A stretch of 47,311 bases of DNA, from positions 1 through 47,311 of the forward strand of contig CAYZME010000004.1 in assembly GCA_964479435.1 (NCBI GenBank), read 5' to 3'. The notes below the pieces were generated by a model. The model saw only the letters and a list, made by a program, of their open reading frames with translations. It was not told the DNA's origin and ran no database searches. The stretch's first letter is position 1. The number at the start of each line of letters is the position of its first letter. This document shows positions 18,440-26,930 of the stretch, one piece after another. Source of the stretch: JAAYKS01 sp964479435. GTDB lineage: Bacteria; Bacillota; Clostridia; Saccharofermentanales; UBA5734. The position numbers and the translations under genes are program-made.

Positions 18440-20167
18440 ATGCTGACAAGGCTTGAAATCAGAGATTTCGCGCTGATAGAGCATGTGGAGATGTTGCCAA
18501 CGGGTGGGTTGCATGTGATAACTGGGGAAACCGGCGCTGGCAAGTCCATTTTGATTGACGCGCTGGGGGCGATTGCGGGCAACCGGATTGGCAAAGACAT
18601 GGTGCGCTCAGGGCGGGATAAAGCCGTTGTTGAAGCCGCCTTTCACATGGAATACAGCACATTACCCGCCGATTGGATTGAATCCTTCGGTTTGGATGAT
18701 GACCCGGAAATCATCGTTTCGCGCGAAATTACGCTGTCAGGGAGATCGGTCGCGCGACTCAACGGGCGAATGGTACCTCTGAATGTTCTGCGCGACCTCG
18801 CGACTCATCTGCTTGACATACATGGCCAATTTGACAACCAATCGATATTTCGAACGGAAACCCATATTCTTTTGTTGGATCGATATGGCGGCAAAGCGAT
18901 GGCAAACGAATTGGCCGCGTATGATGTCCTGTTTGATGAATATGCTGATGTGATACGCTCCGTCAAAGCGTTGGGCGGGGATCCGGGAGAGCGGGAACAA
19001 CGCCTGGATATGTTGCGGTTTCAAGTGGCGGAAATTGAAACCGCGGACCCGCGCTTAGGCGAAGATGAGACTCTTATGCGCAGGCGAAAAGCGCAAGCGA
19101 ATATCACTCATATTGTTGAATCGCTACAGAAAGCACTCCAGTATTTATCAGGGGACGACGAGATCACAGCGATGGCCTTTTTGGCAATGGCAGAGAGCGC
19201 GCTGGAGCCAGTAGCCGCTGCGATAGAAGAGGCGACTGACACATTGGAAACTGTCCGTGAAGCGCGGTTTGGTGTCGAAGAAGCCGCCATGACAATCCGG
19301 CATCTGCTCGATACAGTTGAAGCGGATCCACAGGAGCTGGAGCGTATCGATCGCAGATTGGATCAATTGTACCGCCTAAAACGCAAGTATGGCGGCAGTA
19401 TTGAATCCGTGTTGGCGTTTGCGCATTCGGCAAGTCAGGAATTGGCGCATGCCGAGAGTGATCAAGCGAGGCTCGAACAGCTGCAAAAAAGAAAAGCATC
19501 TCTACACATTCAGCTTCATAAATTCGCAAAACGGCTGCATGAACACCGGTTGGAATTGGCTGATGGGTTGTCCCGTGATATTTGCGCGGAGTTGACGCAG
19601 CTCAATATGACGAATGCCCGCTTTCAGGTAGCGGTCGAGCGCGACGCGGATGACCCGATATTGGGCCGGCGCGGGTATGATCGCGTGGAGTTTCTGATTT
19701 CGCCCAACCCGGGAGAGCCGCTGAAACCACTGGCGCGCATCGCTTCCGGCGGAGAGGCTTCGCGCATGATGCTGGCCATCAAAACCATTTTGGCCGAAGC
19801 GGATCGCACACCGGTCCTGATTTTTGATGAGATTGACACAGGGGTTTCGGGGCAAACCGCGGTCCGACTAGGCCAACGTTTGTCTATTTTGTCGGCCAAT
19901 CATCAAGTCTTTTGTGTAACGCATCTGGCACAGATTGCGACGATGGCAGACCAGCATTTGCTGATTCGCAAAAGAACAGATCAGGTGTCCACATCGACTG
20001 ACTTGGAAATATTGACCGAAGAAGGGCGTCGTACAGAGTTGGCACGCTTGCTGTCCGGAGATGAGGGCCGCCAGGAAGCGCTCATTTTAGCGGACCGCAT
20101 GCGGCTGCATGCGGAGCGATTTAAACTTTCTCATCCCCATCCACAACCTCCGCCAGGCGGAGAGTGA
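18440..20167 (+). CDS. recN: DNA repair protein RecN
   Basis: SMC-like ATPase acting early in double-strand break repair. From ATG 18440 (preceded by GGGAGGT) it has 575 aa, normal for RecN, although the frame is open upstream through argR. Walker A is GETGAGKS at 29-36; a long coiled coil follows (about 160-345), and the C-terminal lobe carries the ABC signature IASGGEASRMMLAIK and Walker B PVLIFDEIDTGVSGQTA, then CVTHLAQIATMADQH. The last residues (SHPHPQPPPGGE) are unusual and lie in the 47-base tail-to-tail overlap with the RluA-type gene. In Bacillus recN is followed by spoIVB and spo0A; neither is here. Confidence 0.95.
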   Translation: MLTRLEIRDFALIEHVEMLPTGGLHVITGETGAGKSILIDALGAIAGNRIGKDMVRSGRDKAVVEAAFHMEYSTLPADWIESFGLDDDPEIIVSREITLSGRSVARLNGRMVPLNVLRDLATHLLDIHGQFDNQSIFRTETHILLLDRYGGKAMANELAAYDVLFDEYADVIRSVKALGGDPGEREQRLDMLRFQVAEIETADPRLGEDETLMRRRKAQANITHIVESLQKALQYLSGDDEITAMAFLAMAESALEPVAAAIEEATDTLETVREARFGVEEAAMTIRHLLDTVEADPQELERIDRRLDQLYRLKRKYGGSIESVLAFAHSASQELAHAESDQARLEQLQKRKASLHIQLHKFAKRLHEHRLELADGLSRDICAELTQLNMTNARFQVAVERDADDPILGRRGYDRVEFLISPNPGEPLKPLARIASGGEASRMMLAIKTILAEADRTPVLIFDEIDTGVSGQTAVRLGQRLSILSANHQVFCVTHLAQIATMADQHLLIRKRTDQVSTSTDLEILTEEGRRTELARLLSGDEGRQEALILADRMRLHAERFKLSHPHPQPPPGGE

Positions 20168-21038
20168 ATTGAATGTCCGCAGGCAGACCGGAAATGAAAT
20201 CCAGCCAGTAACCATGTACCGGGTGATAAAAGCCGGTTCGCGAAGCATGAAGTGCTTGCCTGCCCATTGACCGATCGAGTTTTGTTGGCGCCCACTTGCC
20301 ATTTGAACCATTGTGCTGAGGATACAAACTGTCTCCAACCAGGGCATGTCCGGCAAACCGGCAATGGACACGAATTTGATGGGTGCGTCCGGTTTCAAGA
20401 CGAAACCGGACCAGAGAGTATTTTTTTTGACTGACCACGCGAATGGTTTCATATTGGGTTGCCGACGCGCGGCCATGTATGGGGTCAACTACACGCTCGA
20501 TGATGCTGTCTGACGCGCGGGCGATGGGTGCGTCGATGCGGCCGGATGGCGGTGAAAACACACCGTGAACCAGCCCTGTATACTCTTTTGTGTATCCCTT
20601 TTTAACCAGAACATGGTGTGCGTGGCCGTTCATCGCCAGAATCACCAACCCGGAGGTATCGCGATCGAGGCGGTTGACCGGGTGCAAAGCGGAAGCGCAC
20701 AGGCGCGTGGTTAGCCCTTCACTGTCATCTCGATGTCGTGGGTGTGTCACCATCGCATGAGGCTTTGAAACAACGGCGACCCAATCATCCGCAAAGAGGG
20801 TGGATACGCCTTCTACTTCGTTTAGCCTCATGTGTCGAGGCTCCGCCCCCCACACTGCGACCATTTCCTGCCCCGTGTAAACCGGGTCAATCATTCGTGC
20901 CGGTTGCCCGTTCAGCAGATACACACCATATAGTCGAATCTTTTTTGCCAGCAAGCGCGACATACCGGTGCGAGCGCACCATACATCGACCGCGCGTTTG
21001 CCGTTGTCCGCTTGCGTAACCACATGCGTTAGAATCAT
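20121..21038 (-). CDS. RluA family pseudouridine synthase
   Basis: 305 aa; converts uridine to pseudouridine in rRNA or tRNA. The catalytic motif HPVNRLDRDTSGLVIL places the nucleophilic Asp at D125; LETGRTHQIRVHCRFAGHALVGDSLY near 220-245 is the second signature, and the N-terminal region (about 15-65) is S4-like. It is the more divergent of two RluA-type proteins here (the other starts at 29841); target position unknown. It is convergent with recN and divergent from the hydrogenase operon. Confidence 0.88.
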   Translation of the reverse strand: MILTHVVTQADNGKRAVDVWCARTGMSRLLAKKIRLYGVYLLNGQPARMIDPVYTGQEMVAVWGAEPRHMRLNEVEGVSTLFADDWVAVVSKPHAMVTHPRHRDDSEGLTTRLCASALHPVNRLDRDTSGLVILAMNGHAHHVLVKKGYTKEYTGLVHGVFSPPSGRIDAPIARASDSIIERVVDPIHGRASATQYETIRVVSQKKYSLVRFRLETGRTHQIRVHCRFAGHALVGDSLYPQHNGSNGKWAPTKLDRSMGRQALHASRTGFYHPVHGYWLDFISGLPADIQFTLRLAEVVDGDEKV

Positions 21039-21082
21039 GCGTTACAGTTTAAGTCTTTCCTGTTAATCAGGCAATCGCCTCT

Positions 21083-21142
21083 CTTATCTGTGCACTGGTG
21101 CCCACTTATCTGTGCACTGGGGACCTCATATCTGTGCACCAG
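21083..21142 (+). repeat. three tandem 16-bp repeats phased at 22 bp upstream of the hydrogenase operon
   Basis: CTTATCTGTGCACTGG occurs at 21083-21098 and again, identically, at 21105-21120; a third, less perfect copy CATATCTGTGCACCAG lies at 21127-21142. Starts are exactly 22 bases apart, about two helical turns, so all copies would face one side of the DNA. Each has the palindromic core GTGCAC. The end of the third copy is the reverse complement of part of the first (ACTGGTGC against GCACCAGT). They lie in the 214-base divergent region between the RluA gene and hydC. They may be operators, or the residual end of an insertion element with multiple terminal repeats. Confidence 0.8.
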
Positions 21143-21252
21143 TATAAAGCAAGAGAGCAGAAAAAGGAAAAATTCGGGAGAATATATGCAAATCTCCATT
21201 GCCCAAACTTGTCACTGATGATATCGTATTATGTCGGGAGGTGAGTCCATCC

Positions 21253-21741
21253 ATGGGTGTAAAAACAAAAACCGAATTGGGAAAACAAGAACAACTGAAC
21301 GCGGTCATCGAGGCACATCGTTCGGAGGGCAGAAAAGCCATGATGAGTGTGCTGCAACAGGCACAGGCCATTTACGGATATTTGCCCCTTGAAGTGCAAA
21401 GGACAGTGGCCGAAGGACTTGGCGTATCGGTCGCTGAAGTATATGGTGTGATCACTTTTTATTCATTCTTTTCATTGCAGCCAAAAGGACAACACCAGGT
21501 TAACGTGTGCTTGGGTACCGCATGCTACGTGAAAGGCGCGAGTAAAGTACTCGAGGCCATCGAGGACGATCTGGGAATCAAAACAGGTGAATGCACCTCT
21601 GATTTGAAGTTTTCCATCAACGCCTGCCGCTGTATCGGCGCTTGTGGGCTGGCCCCGGTCATCATGATCGGGGAAGATGTTTATGGCAGACTTGAGCCGA
21701 GTGAAATACCGGCAATCCTCGCAAAATACAAGGAGGTGTGA
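21253..21741 (+). CDS. hydC: NuoE-like subunit of electron-bifurcating [FeFe]-hydrogenase (HydC)
   Basis: 162-aa thioredoxin-fold [2Fe-2S] subunit. The four cluster cysteines are seen as CLGTACYVKGA (C-x4-C) and ACRCIGACGLAPV (Cys and Cys four residues apart), as in NuoE/HydC/HndA. AIYGYLPLEVQ and VYGVITFYSFFSL are typical helices. The frame is open from TTG 21199, but ATG 21253 behind GGGAGGTG gives the usual length. It is followed at three bases by the NuoF-like gene, then the hydrogenase, so it serves that complex rather than complex I, of which nothing else is present. Confidence 0.92.
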   Translation: MGVKTKTELGKQEQLNAVIEAHRSEGRKAMMSVLQQAQAIYGYLPLEVQRTVAEGLGVSVAEVYGVITFYSFFSLQPKGQHQVNVCLGTACYVKGASKVLEAIEDDLGIKTGECTSDLKFSINACRCIGACGLAPVIMIGEDVYGRLEPSEIPAILAKYKEV

Positions 21742-21744
21742 TAC

Positions 21745-23259
21745 ATGCCAGTATCTCCAACAGTAGCCACGCGGCTTGAGCAAATGGATTTTTTCAGTCA
21801 TCAATACCGGATTGCTTTGCGAAACTGCGGCGTCATTGACCCGGAGTCGATCGATGAATATATCGCCATGGATGGCTATCAGGCGTTGTCGGATCTGCTC
21901 ATCCAAAAAGCAGAGCCCATGAAAATCATCGCCGATCTGAAAGCATCCGGCTTACGTGGGCGCGGAGGCGCAGGTTTCCCCGCCGGCACCAAATGGGAGT
22001 TCGCGGCAGCGCAACCGCCGGGTGTTAAGTACGTCTGTTGCAATGCGGATGAAGGGGACCCGGGCGCTTTCATGGATCGTTCCATCCTTGAAGGGGATCC
22101 GCACAGTTTGTTGGAAGCCATGACCATCGCCGGATACGCGATCGGCGCGTCTCAAGGATATATTTATATTCGCGCCGAATATCCTCTGGCAGTCGCCAGA
22201 TTGGAAAAAGCGATCGGGCAAGCCAAGGCGTACGGGTTTTTGGGAAACAATATCCTTGATAGCGGCTTTGATTTTGATTTGGATATCCGACTGGGCGCAG
22301 GCGCATTTGTGTGTGGAGAGGAAACCGCACTGATGCGTTCCATCGAAGGGAAACGGGGAAACCCCATCCCGCGCCCGCCTTTTCCTGCCGTCAAGGGTTT
22401 GTTCGGGAAACCTACCATTCTTAATAACGTGGAAACATATGCCAATATTCCGATTATCCTTCGCAAAGGCCCCGAGTGGTTCGCTTCGATCGGGACACAG
22501 CGCAGCAAAGGAACAAAAGTTTTTGCGCTGGGCGGCAAAGTCAATAATGTCGGACTGGTTGAAATTCCCATGGGGACAACCGTCCGCGAGGTTGTCTATA
22601 ACATCGGCGGCGGCATACCAGGCGGCAAAGCCTTTAAAGCTGTCCAGACCGGTGGACCATCGGGCGGTTGCATCCCCGCCGAGCATCTGGACACCCCCAT
22701 CGAATATGAGACGCTCACAGCGATCGGCTCGATGATGGGTTCGGGCGGCATGATCGTGATGGATGAAGACAACTGCATGGTTGATATCGCAAAATTCTTT
22801 TTGGAATTTACGGTTGACGAGTCCTGTGGGAAGTGCTCAGTCTGCCGGATTGGCACGCGCCGGATGCTCGAAATTCTGGAGAAGATTACCGAAGGAAATG
22901 GTACGGAACAGGATTTGACCGATTTGGAACGGGTAGCGCTGGCTCTTCGGGATGGGTCGTTATGCGCGCTTGGGCAGACAGCGCCCAACCCGGTTCTCTC
23001 TACCATGCGTTACTTCCGCGACGAATACGAGTCTCATGTCATCGATAAAAAATGTCAGTGCGGCGTGTGCACGGGATTGCTGACGTACTCGATTATTCCA
23101 GACCTGTGCCGCAAATGTGGCCTTTGTGCTAAAAAATGTCCCGTCGACTGCATAAGCGGTGTGTTGGGAAAAACAGTCTATACCATCGATGCGGAAAAAT
23201 GCATCAAATGCGGAGCCTGTATGGAAGCTTGCAAATTTAATGCTGTCGTCCGCTCGTGA
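21745..23259 (+). CDS. hydB: NuoF-like flavoprotein subunit of electron-bifurcating hydrogenase (HydB)
   Basis: 504 aa. FMN and NAD(H) sites: RGRGGAGFPAGTKWEFA near 72 and NADEGDPGAFMDRSILEGDPH near 100; the 4Fe-4S motif ESCGKCSVCRIGTRRMLEIL near 357; and a C-terminal two-cluster ferredoxin domain CRKCGLCAKKCP ... CIKCGACMEAC. In bifurcating hydrogenases this subunit takes electrons between NADH, ferredoxin and the H cluster. Trimeric HydB proteins usually begin with an extra thioredoxin-like [2Fe-2S] domain of about 90-100 residues; here the 51-kDa core starts almost at once, so that domain is missing. The start is ATG with AAGGAGGTG, so it is not mis-trimmed. Confidence 0.93.
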   Translation: MPVSPTVATRLEQMDFFSHQYRIALRNCGVIDPESIDEYIAMDGYQALSDLLIQKAEPMKIIADLKASGLRGRGGAGFPAGTKWEFAAAQPPGVKYVCCNADEGDPGAFMDRSILEGDPHSLLEAMTIAGYAIGASQGYIYIRAEYPLAVARLEKAIGQAKAYGFLGNNILDSGFDFDLDIRLGAGAFVCGEETALMRSIEGKRGNPIPRPPFPAVKGLFGKPTILNNVETYANIPIILRKGPEWFASIGTQRSKGTKVFALGGKVNNVGLVEIPMGTTVREVVYNIGGGIPGGKAFKAVQTGGPSGGCIPAEHLDTPIEYETLTAIGSMMGSGGMIVMDEDNCMVDIAKFFLEFTVDESCGKCSVCRIGTRRMLEILEKITEGNGTEQDLTDLERVALALRDGSLCALGQTAPNPVLSTMRYFRDEYESHVIDKKCQCGVCTGLLTYSIIPDLCRKCGLCAKKCPVDCISGVLGKTVYTIDAEKCIKCGACMEACKFNAVVRS

Positions 23260-23287
23260 CACGGCGCGATAAAGGAGCGTGAATTTT

Positions 23288-25054
23288 TTGAGTAACGTCA
23301 ACATCACCATCGACGGAATCGCAGTCGAAGTTCCGTCAGATTACACCATTCTGGAAGCTGCCCGCAAAGCCGGTGTTTCCATTCCAACCCTCTGTTACCT
23401 CAAGGACATCAATGAGGTGGGTTCCTGTCGAGTTTGCCTGGTTGAAGTGGAAGGCGCGCGCGCGCTTTGCACCGCTTGCGTATACCCTGTCAGCGACGGC
23501 ATGGTGGTAAAAACCAATACAGCCCGTGTCCGAAATACGCGCCAGGCGACCCTGGAACTGATTCTTTCGGATCACAATCAAAATTGTCTGGAATGTATCC
23601 GCAATAAAAATTGCGAATTGCAGGACCTGTGCGAGCAATATGGAATCCGTGGCAATTCGTTTGCGGGCGTCAAGAGTGCAGGCGTGCTGGATACACTTTC
23701 CGCTTCGATCGTACGCGATGATTCGCGTTGCATCAAATGCGGCCGCTGCGTCAACACCTGCCAGCAAGTGCAGAAAATCGGCTTGTTGTCGTTCCTGAAC
23801 CGCGGCTTTGAAACCAAAGTCGGTCCCGCGTACGACGTGAGCATGGCCGATGCGCCTTGTATCTATTGCGGGCAATGTATTTTGGCCTGTCCGGTCGGCG
23901 CTCTCCATGAAAAAGAGGAAATTGACCATGTTTGGGACGCCATCAATGATCCTTCCAAACACGTGGTGATGCAGGTTGCCCCCGCCGTACGTGCGGCTCT
24001 GGGAGAAGAATTCGGCAACCCGATCGGCACCCGCGTGACGGGCAAAATGTTTACAGCGATGAAGCGCCTCGGTGTTGACAAGGCATACGATGTAAACTTT
24101 GGTGCTGACCTCACGATCATCGAGGAAGGAACGGAGCTACTCAATCGCATCAAAAACGGCGGAAAACTCCCAATGATCACTTCGTGCTCACCGGGTTGGA
24201 TTCGCTTTGCGGAATTCTATTATCCGGATTTCCTTGACAATCTCTCGACTTGTAAGTCGCCACACCAAATGCAAGGCGCGATTACCAAGAGTTATTACGC
24301 GCAGAAGAAAGGCATTGACCCCAAAGATATCGTTGTGGTCTCGATCATGCCCTGCGTTGCAAAAAAGACTGAATCGGCCCGCGAAGAGATGGTGAACGAC
24401 GGATTGAGAAATGTCGATTATGTTCTGACCACCCGCGAATTCGCGCGGATGATCAAAATGGCCGGCATTGATTTCAACAACTTGCCAGACTCTGGACCAG
24501 ATTTGGATTTACTGGGCGAATACACGGGTGCCGCTGTTATTTTCGGGGCAACCGGGGGTGTGATGGAAGCTGCGTTGCGCACAGTTGCAGATATTCTCGA
24601 GGAGAAAAACCTGCCAAACTTCCAATATACGGCCGTTCGGGGCGCCGATGAAGGTGTGAAAGAGGCTGAAGTTGAAATAGCGGGTATGAAGTTGAGAGTC
24701 GCGGTTGCTCACAGCACCGGTGCCGCAACACAGCTGTTGGATTCCATTCGCGATGGCTCGGCACCTGCTTATCACTTCATTGAGATTATGGGTTGCCCCG
24801 GTGGTTGTGTGTGTGGTGGCGGCCAACCGCAAATTCATGCCCAAGACCGGATGGATTTAGATATTGCCAAAGAGCGCGCAAAAGCTCTCTACGAAGAAGA
24901 CACGGCGATGCCAGAGCACAAATCCCACCACAACAAACAAATTCAACAGCTTTACAAGGATTTTCTTGGTGAAGCGAACGGGCATAAATCACATGAGTTG
25001 TTGCATACTCATTATGTCAAACGAGAAAAATACCCGGATGGCATCGTTTGCTAA
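23288..25054 (+). CDS. hydA: [FeFe]-hydrogenase catalytic subunit (HydA)
   Basis: About 588 aa. Order of clusters: N-terminal [2Fe-2S] (CYLKDINEVGSCRVC, CTAC), the His-liganded [4Fe-4S] segment DHNQNCLECIRNKNC, two [4Fe-4S] motifs (CIKCGRCVNTC and CIYCGQCILACPVG), then the H-cluster domain with L1 TSCSPGWIRF, L2 MPCVAKKTESARE and L3 MGCPGGCVCGGGQP, and the small-subunit-like tail ending HELLHTHY. All H-cluster cysteines are present. GTG 23279 opens the frame but is one base from AAGGAG; TTG 23288 has proper spacing. With hydC and hydB it forms an NADH/ferredoxin-linked bifurcating hydrogenase, cytosolic, most likely evolving H2 in fermentation. Maturases HydE/F/G are not in the window. Confidence 0.95.
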   Translation: MSNVNITIDGIAVEVPSDYTILEAARKAGVSIPTLCYLKDINEVGSCRVCLVEVEGARALCTACVYPVSDGMVVKTNTARVRNTRQATLELILSDHNQNCLECIRNKNCELQDLCEQYGIRGNSFAGVKSAGVLDTLSASIVRDDSRCIKCGRCVNTCQQVQKIGLLSFLNRGFETKVGPAYDVSMADAPCIYCGQCILACPVGALHEKEEIDHVWDAINDPSKHVVMQVAPAVRAALGEEFGNPIGTRVTGKMFTAMKRLGVDKAYDVNFGADLTIIEEGTELLNRIKNGGKLPMITSCSPGWIRFAEFYYPDFLDNLSTCKSPHQMQGAITKSYYAQKKGIDPKDIVVVSIMPCVAKKTESAREEMVNDGLRNVDYVLTTREFARMIKMAGIDFNNLPDSGPDLDLLGEYTGAAVIFGATGGVMEAALRTVADILEEKNLPNFQYTAVRGADEGVKEAEVEIAGMKLRVAVAHSTGAATQLLDSIRDGSAPAYHFIEIMGCPGGCVCGGGQPQIHAQDRMDLDIAKERAKALYEEDTAMPEHKSHHNKQIQQLYKDFLGEANGHKSHELLHTHYVKREKYPDGIVC

Positions 25055-25086
25055 CAACATCTTCTGAGATAGACCAGCCTAACATA

Positions 25087-25128
25087 CAAACAGGTGGCAA
25101 CGATGTGAGTTGCCACCTGTTTGCTTTT
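25087..25128 (+). terminator. intrinsic terminator after hydA
   Basis: Perfect 15-bp stem: 25087-25101 (CAAACAGGTGGCAAC) pairs with 25109-25123, seven-base loop, then CTTTTG. Closes the hydrogenase operon. Confidence 0.9.
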
Positions 25129-25158
25129 GTGGATTCGCATGCAAGGGGAGCCATTGTA

Positions 25159-25187
25159 TTGACGGTCAAATCGTTTTCCCATACAAT
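25159..25187 (+). promoter_or_regulatory. sigma-A type promoter for rny
   Basis: TTGACG (25159-25164), 17-base spacer, TACAAT (25182-25187). Start predicted near 25194, giving a leader of about 60 bases before the rny ribosome binding site. This is the best promoter match in the window. Confidence 0.75.
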
Positions 25188-25246
25188 ATCTGTAATGCTT
25201 ACGACAACTGCGGTGCAGGACATATCCGGATCTTGACAACTACATA

Positions 25247-26824
25247 TTGGAGGTGATTGCCATACCTTGGTTATATGGCTTGTTTGGTCTTGCTGCGGGC
25301 CTGCTTCTAGGATCGGTTATTGTGTTTCTTTTTTATCGTCTTGGGTTTAGTAAAACACAGAAGAGTATGAAGGACGCACTGGATGCCGCTGAACTGGAAG
25401 CGCAAAAGGCGCTTGGCGAGGCTCAAAAAACAGGAGAAAACAGAAAACGTGAGCTTCTTTTGCAAGCAAAAGAAGAAATACACAAAGCACGTTTGGAACT
25501 AGAAAAAGACTTAAAAGAGAAGCGCTCTGAGCTCGCTCGTGAGCGCAACCGCTTGGATCAAAAAGAGGAATCCCTTGATAAAAAGCTTGAAACGCTGGAT
25601 CTGAAAGAGGATGCGCTCGAACAACGTGTCAGCGACATGCTGGCGCTCGAAGAGCATGTCAGAGAATTGGAAAAACAAAAAGTCATAGAGCTGGAACGTG
25701 TATCAGGCATGTCATTGGACGAAGCCCGTACGCGTGTTCTCGATGAAGCGCGACGCGAGTTCAGCCACGATATGGCTGTGATGCTCAAACAGATGGAAGA
25801 AGCGACGCGTGAGGAAGCGGATCGTAAAGCCAAAGAAATCGTTGTCAATTCGATTCAACGTTACGCGGCCGACTACGTTTCTGAGACAACTGTATCTGTT
25901 GTATCTTTGCCCAATGATGAGATGAAGGGCCGCATCATCGGCCGCGAAGGTCGCAATATTCGAGCGATTGAAACCATTACGGGTGTCGATTTGATCATCG
26001 ACGATACACCCGAAGCGGTGATTCTATCCAGCTTCGATCCCATCCGCAGGGAAATTGCCCGCCTGACAATTGAAAAGCTGATTATTGATGGTCGTATCCA
26101 TCCGGCGCGGATTGAGGAGATGGCGGAAAAGGCGGCGAAAGAAGTCGAAACAACGATCAAGCAAGAAGGGGATCGCGCTGCGTTTGAAACCGGTGTGATG
26201 GGGCTCCATCCTGAATTGATCAAATTACTTGGCCGACTCAAATACCGGACCAGCTACGGACAGAATGTACTCAAGCATTCCATTGAAGTGTGTTGGATTG
26301 CCGGAATGATGGCTGCGGAACTTGGTCTTGACGTATCCATGGCGAAACGGGCAGGCCTGTTGCACGACATTGGCAAAGCTGCTGACTTCGAATTGGAAGG
26401 CTCACACATTCAATTGGGTGCGGACATCGCTCGCAAGTACAAAGAGTCGCCGGAGATTGTGAACGCAATCATGGCGCATCACGGCGATGTGGAGCCTGAA
26501 ACGACGATTGCCGTACTGGTAGCTGCTTCAGACGCGGTCTCTGCGGCTCGTCCGGGCGCAAGACGCGAAAATGTTGAAACCTATATCAAGCGGATCCAAA
26601 AACTGGAAGAGATCGCAAACAGCTTTGAAGGTGTGGAAAAATCTTACGCCATTCAAGCTGGGCGTGAGATTCGAGTGATGGTGAAGCCGGAGAACATCAA
26701 AGACGAAGATATGATCCTTAAGGCTCGCGATATCTGCAAAACGATCGAAGCCGAAATGGATTTCCCGGGGCAGATTAAAGTCAATCTGATCCGCGAAACT
26801 CGTGTGTCGGAGTATGCCAAGTAA
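25247..26824 (+). CDS. rny: ribonuclease Y
   Basis: Membrane-anchored endoribonuclease that starts mRNA decay in Firmicutes. Order: one N-terminal transmembrane helix (about residues 10-30), a long charged coiled coil (35-200), a KH domain (NDEMKGRIIGREGRNIRAIETITGVDLIIDDTPEAV) and an HD domain (NVLKHSIEVCWIAGMMAAELG, AKRAGLLHDIGKA, MAHHGD), ending in the family's IKVNLIRETRVSEYAK. The start is uncertain: in-frame TTG 25247 and GTG 25253 are inside or abut the GGAGG at 25249-25253, and the codon at ideal spacing is ATA 25262 (ATT 25256 is also in frame). Neighbour ymdB is the conserved partner. Confidence 0.95.
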   Translation: MEVIAIPWLYGLFGLAAGLLLGSVIVFLFYRLGFSKTQKSMKDALDAAELEAQKALGEAQKTGENRKRELLLQAKEEIHKARLELEKDLKEKRSELARERNRLDQKEESLDKKLETLDLKEDALEQRVSDMLALEEHVRELEKQKVIELERVSGMSLDEARTRVLDEARREFSHDMAVMLKQMEEATREEADRKAKEIVVNSIQRYAADYVSETTVSVVSLPNDEMKGRIIGREGRNIRAIETITGVDLIIDDTPEAVILSSFDPIRREIARLTIEKLIIDGRIHPARIEEMAEKAAKEVETTIKQEGDRAAFETGVMGLHPELIKLLGRLKYRTSYGQNVLKHSIEVCWIAGMMAAELGLDVSMAKRAGLLHDIGKAADFELEGSHIQLGADIARKYKESPEIVNAIMAHHGDVEPETTIAVLVAASDAVSAARPGARRENVETYIKRIQKLEEIANSFEGVEKSYAIQAGREIRVMVKPENIKDEDMILKARDICKTIEAEMDFPGQIKVNLIRETRVSEYAK

Positions 26825-26860
26825 CGTATCCTGCCACGAAAGCAATTCGGATAAGCATTC

Positions 26861-26889
26861 AAAAGCGCGGAAAAACCGCGCTTTTGTCA
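26861..26889 (+). terminator. intrinsic terminator after rny
   Basis: AAAAGCGCGG (26861-26870), loop AAAAA, then the exact complement 26876-26885 ending in TTTT. Symmetric A and T flanks mean it could also act on the other strand. ymdB would then need its own promoter or read-through. Confidence 0.85.
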
Positions 26890-26930
26890 TTTATGATAAA
26901 ATGTTTGAATAAAATATCGGAGGAAAAACT

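Noticed and set aside
21055..21070. CCTGTTAATCAGG as a Rex operator
   Set aside because: It is a palindrome but lacks the TTGTTAA-N4-TTAACAA pattern of Firmicutes Rex sites.
21199..21252. TTG 21199 as the hydC start
   Set aside because: No ribosome site; ATG 21253 has GGGAGGTG and gives the usual HydC length.
21253..23259. hydC-hydB as complex I nuoE-nuoF
   Set aside because: No other nuo genes; the pair is followed immediately by an [FeFe]-hydrogenase in the same operon.
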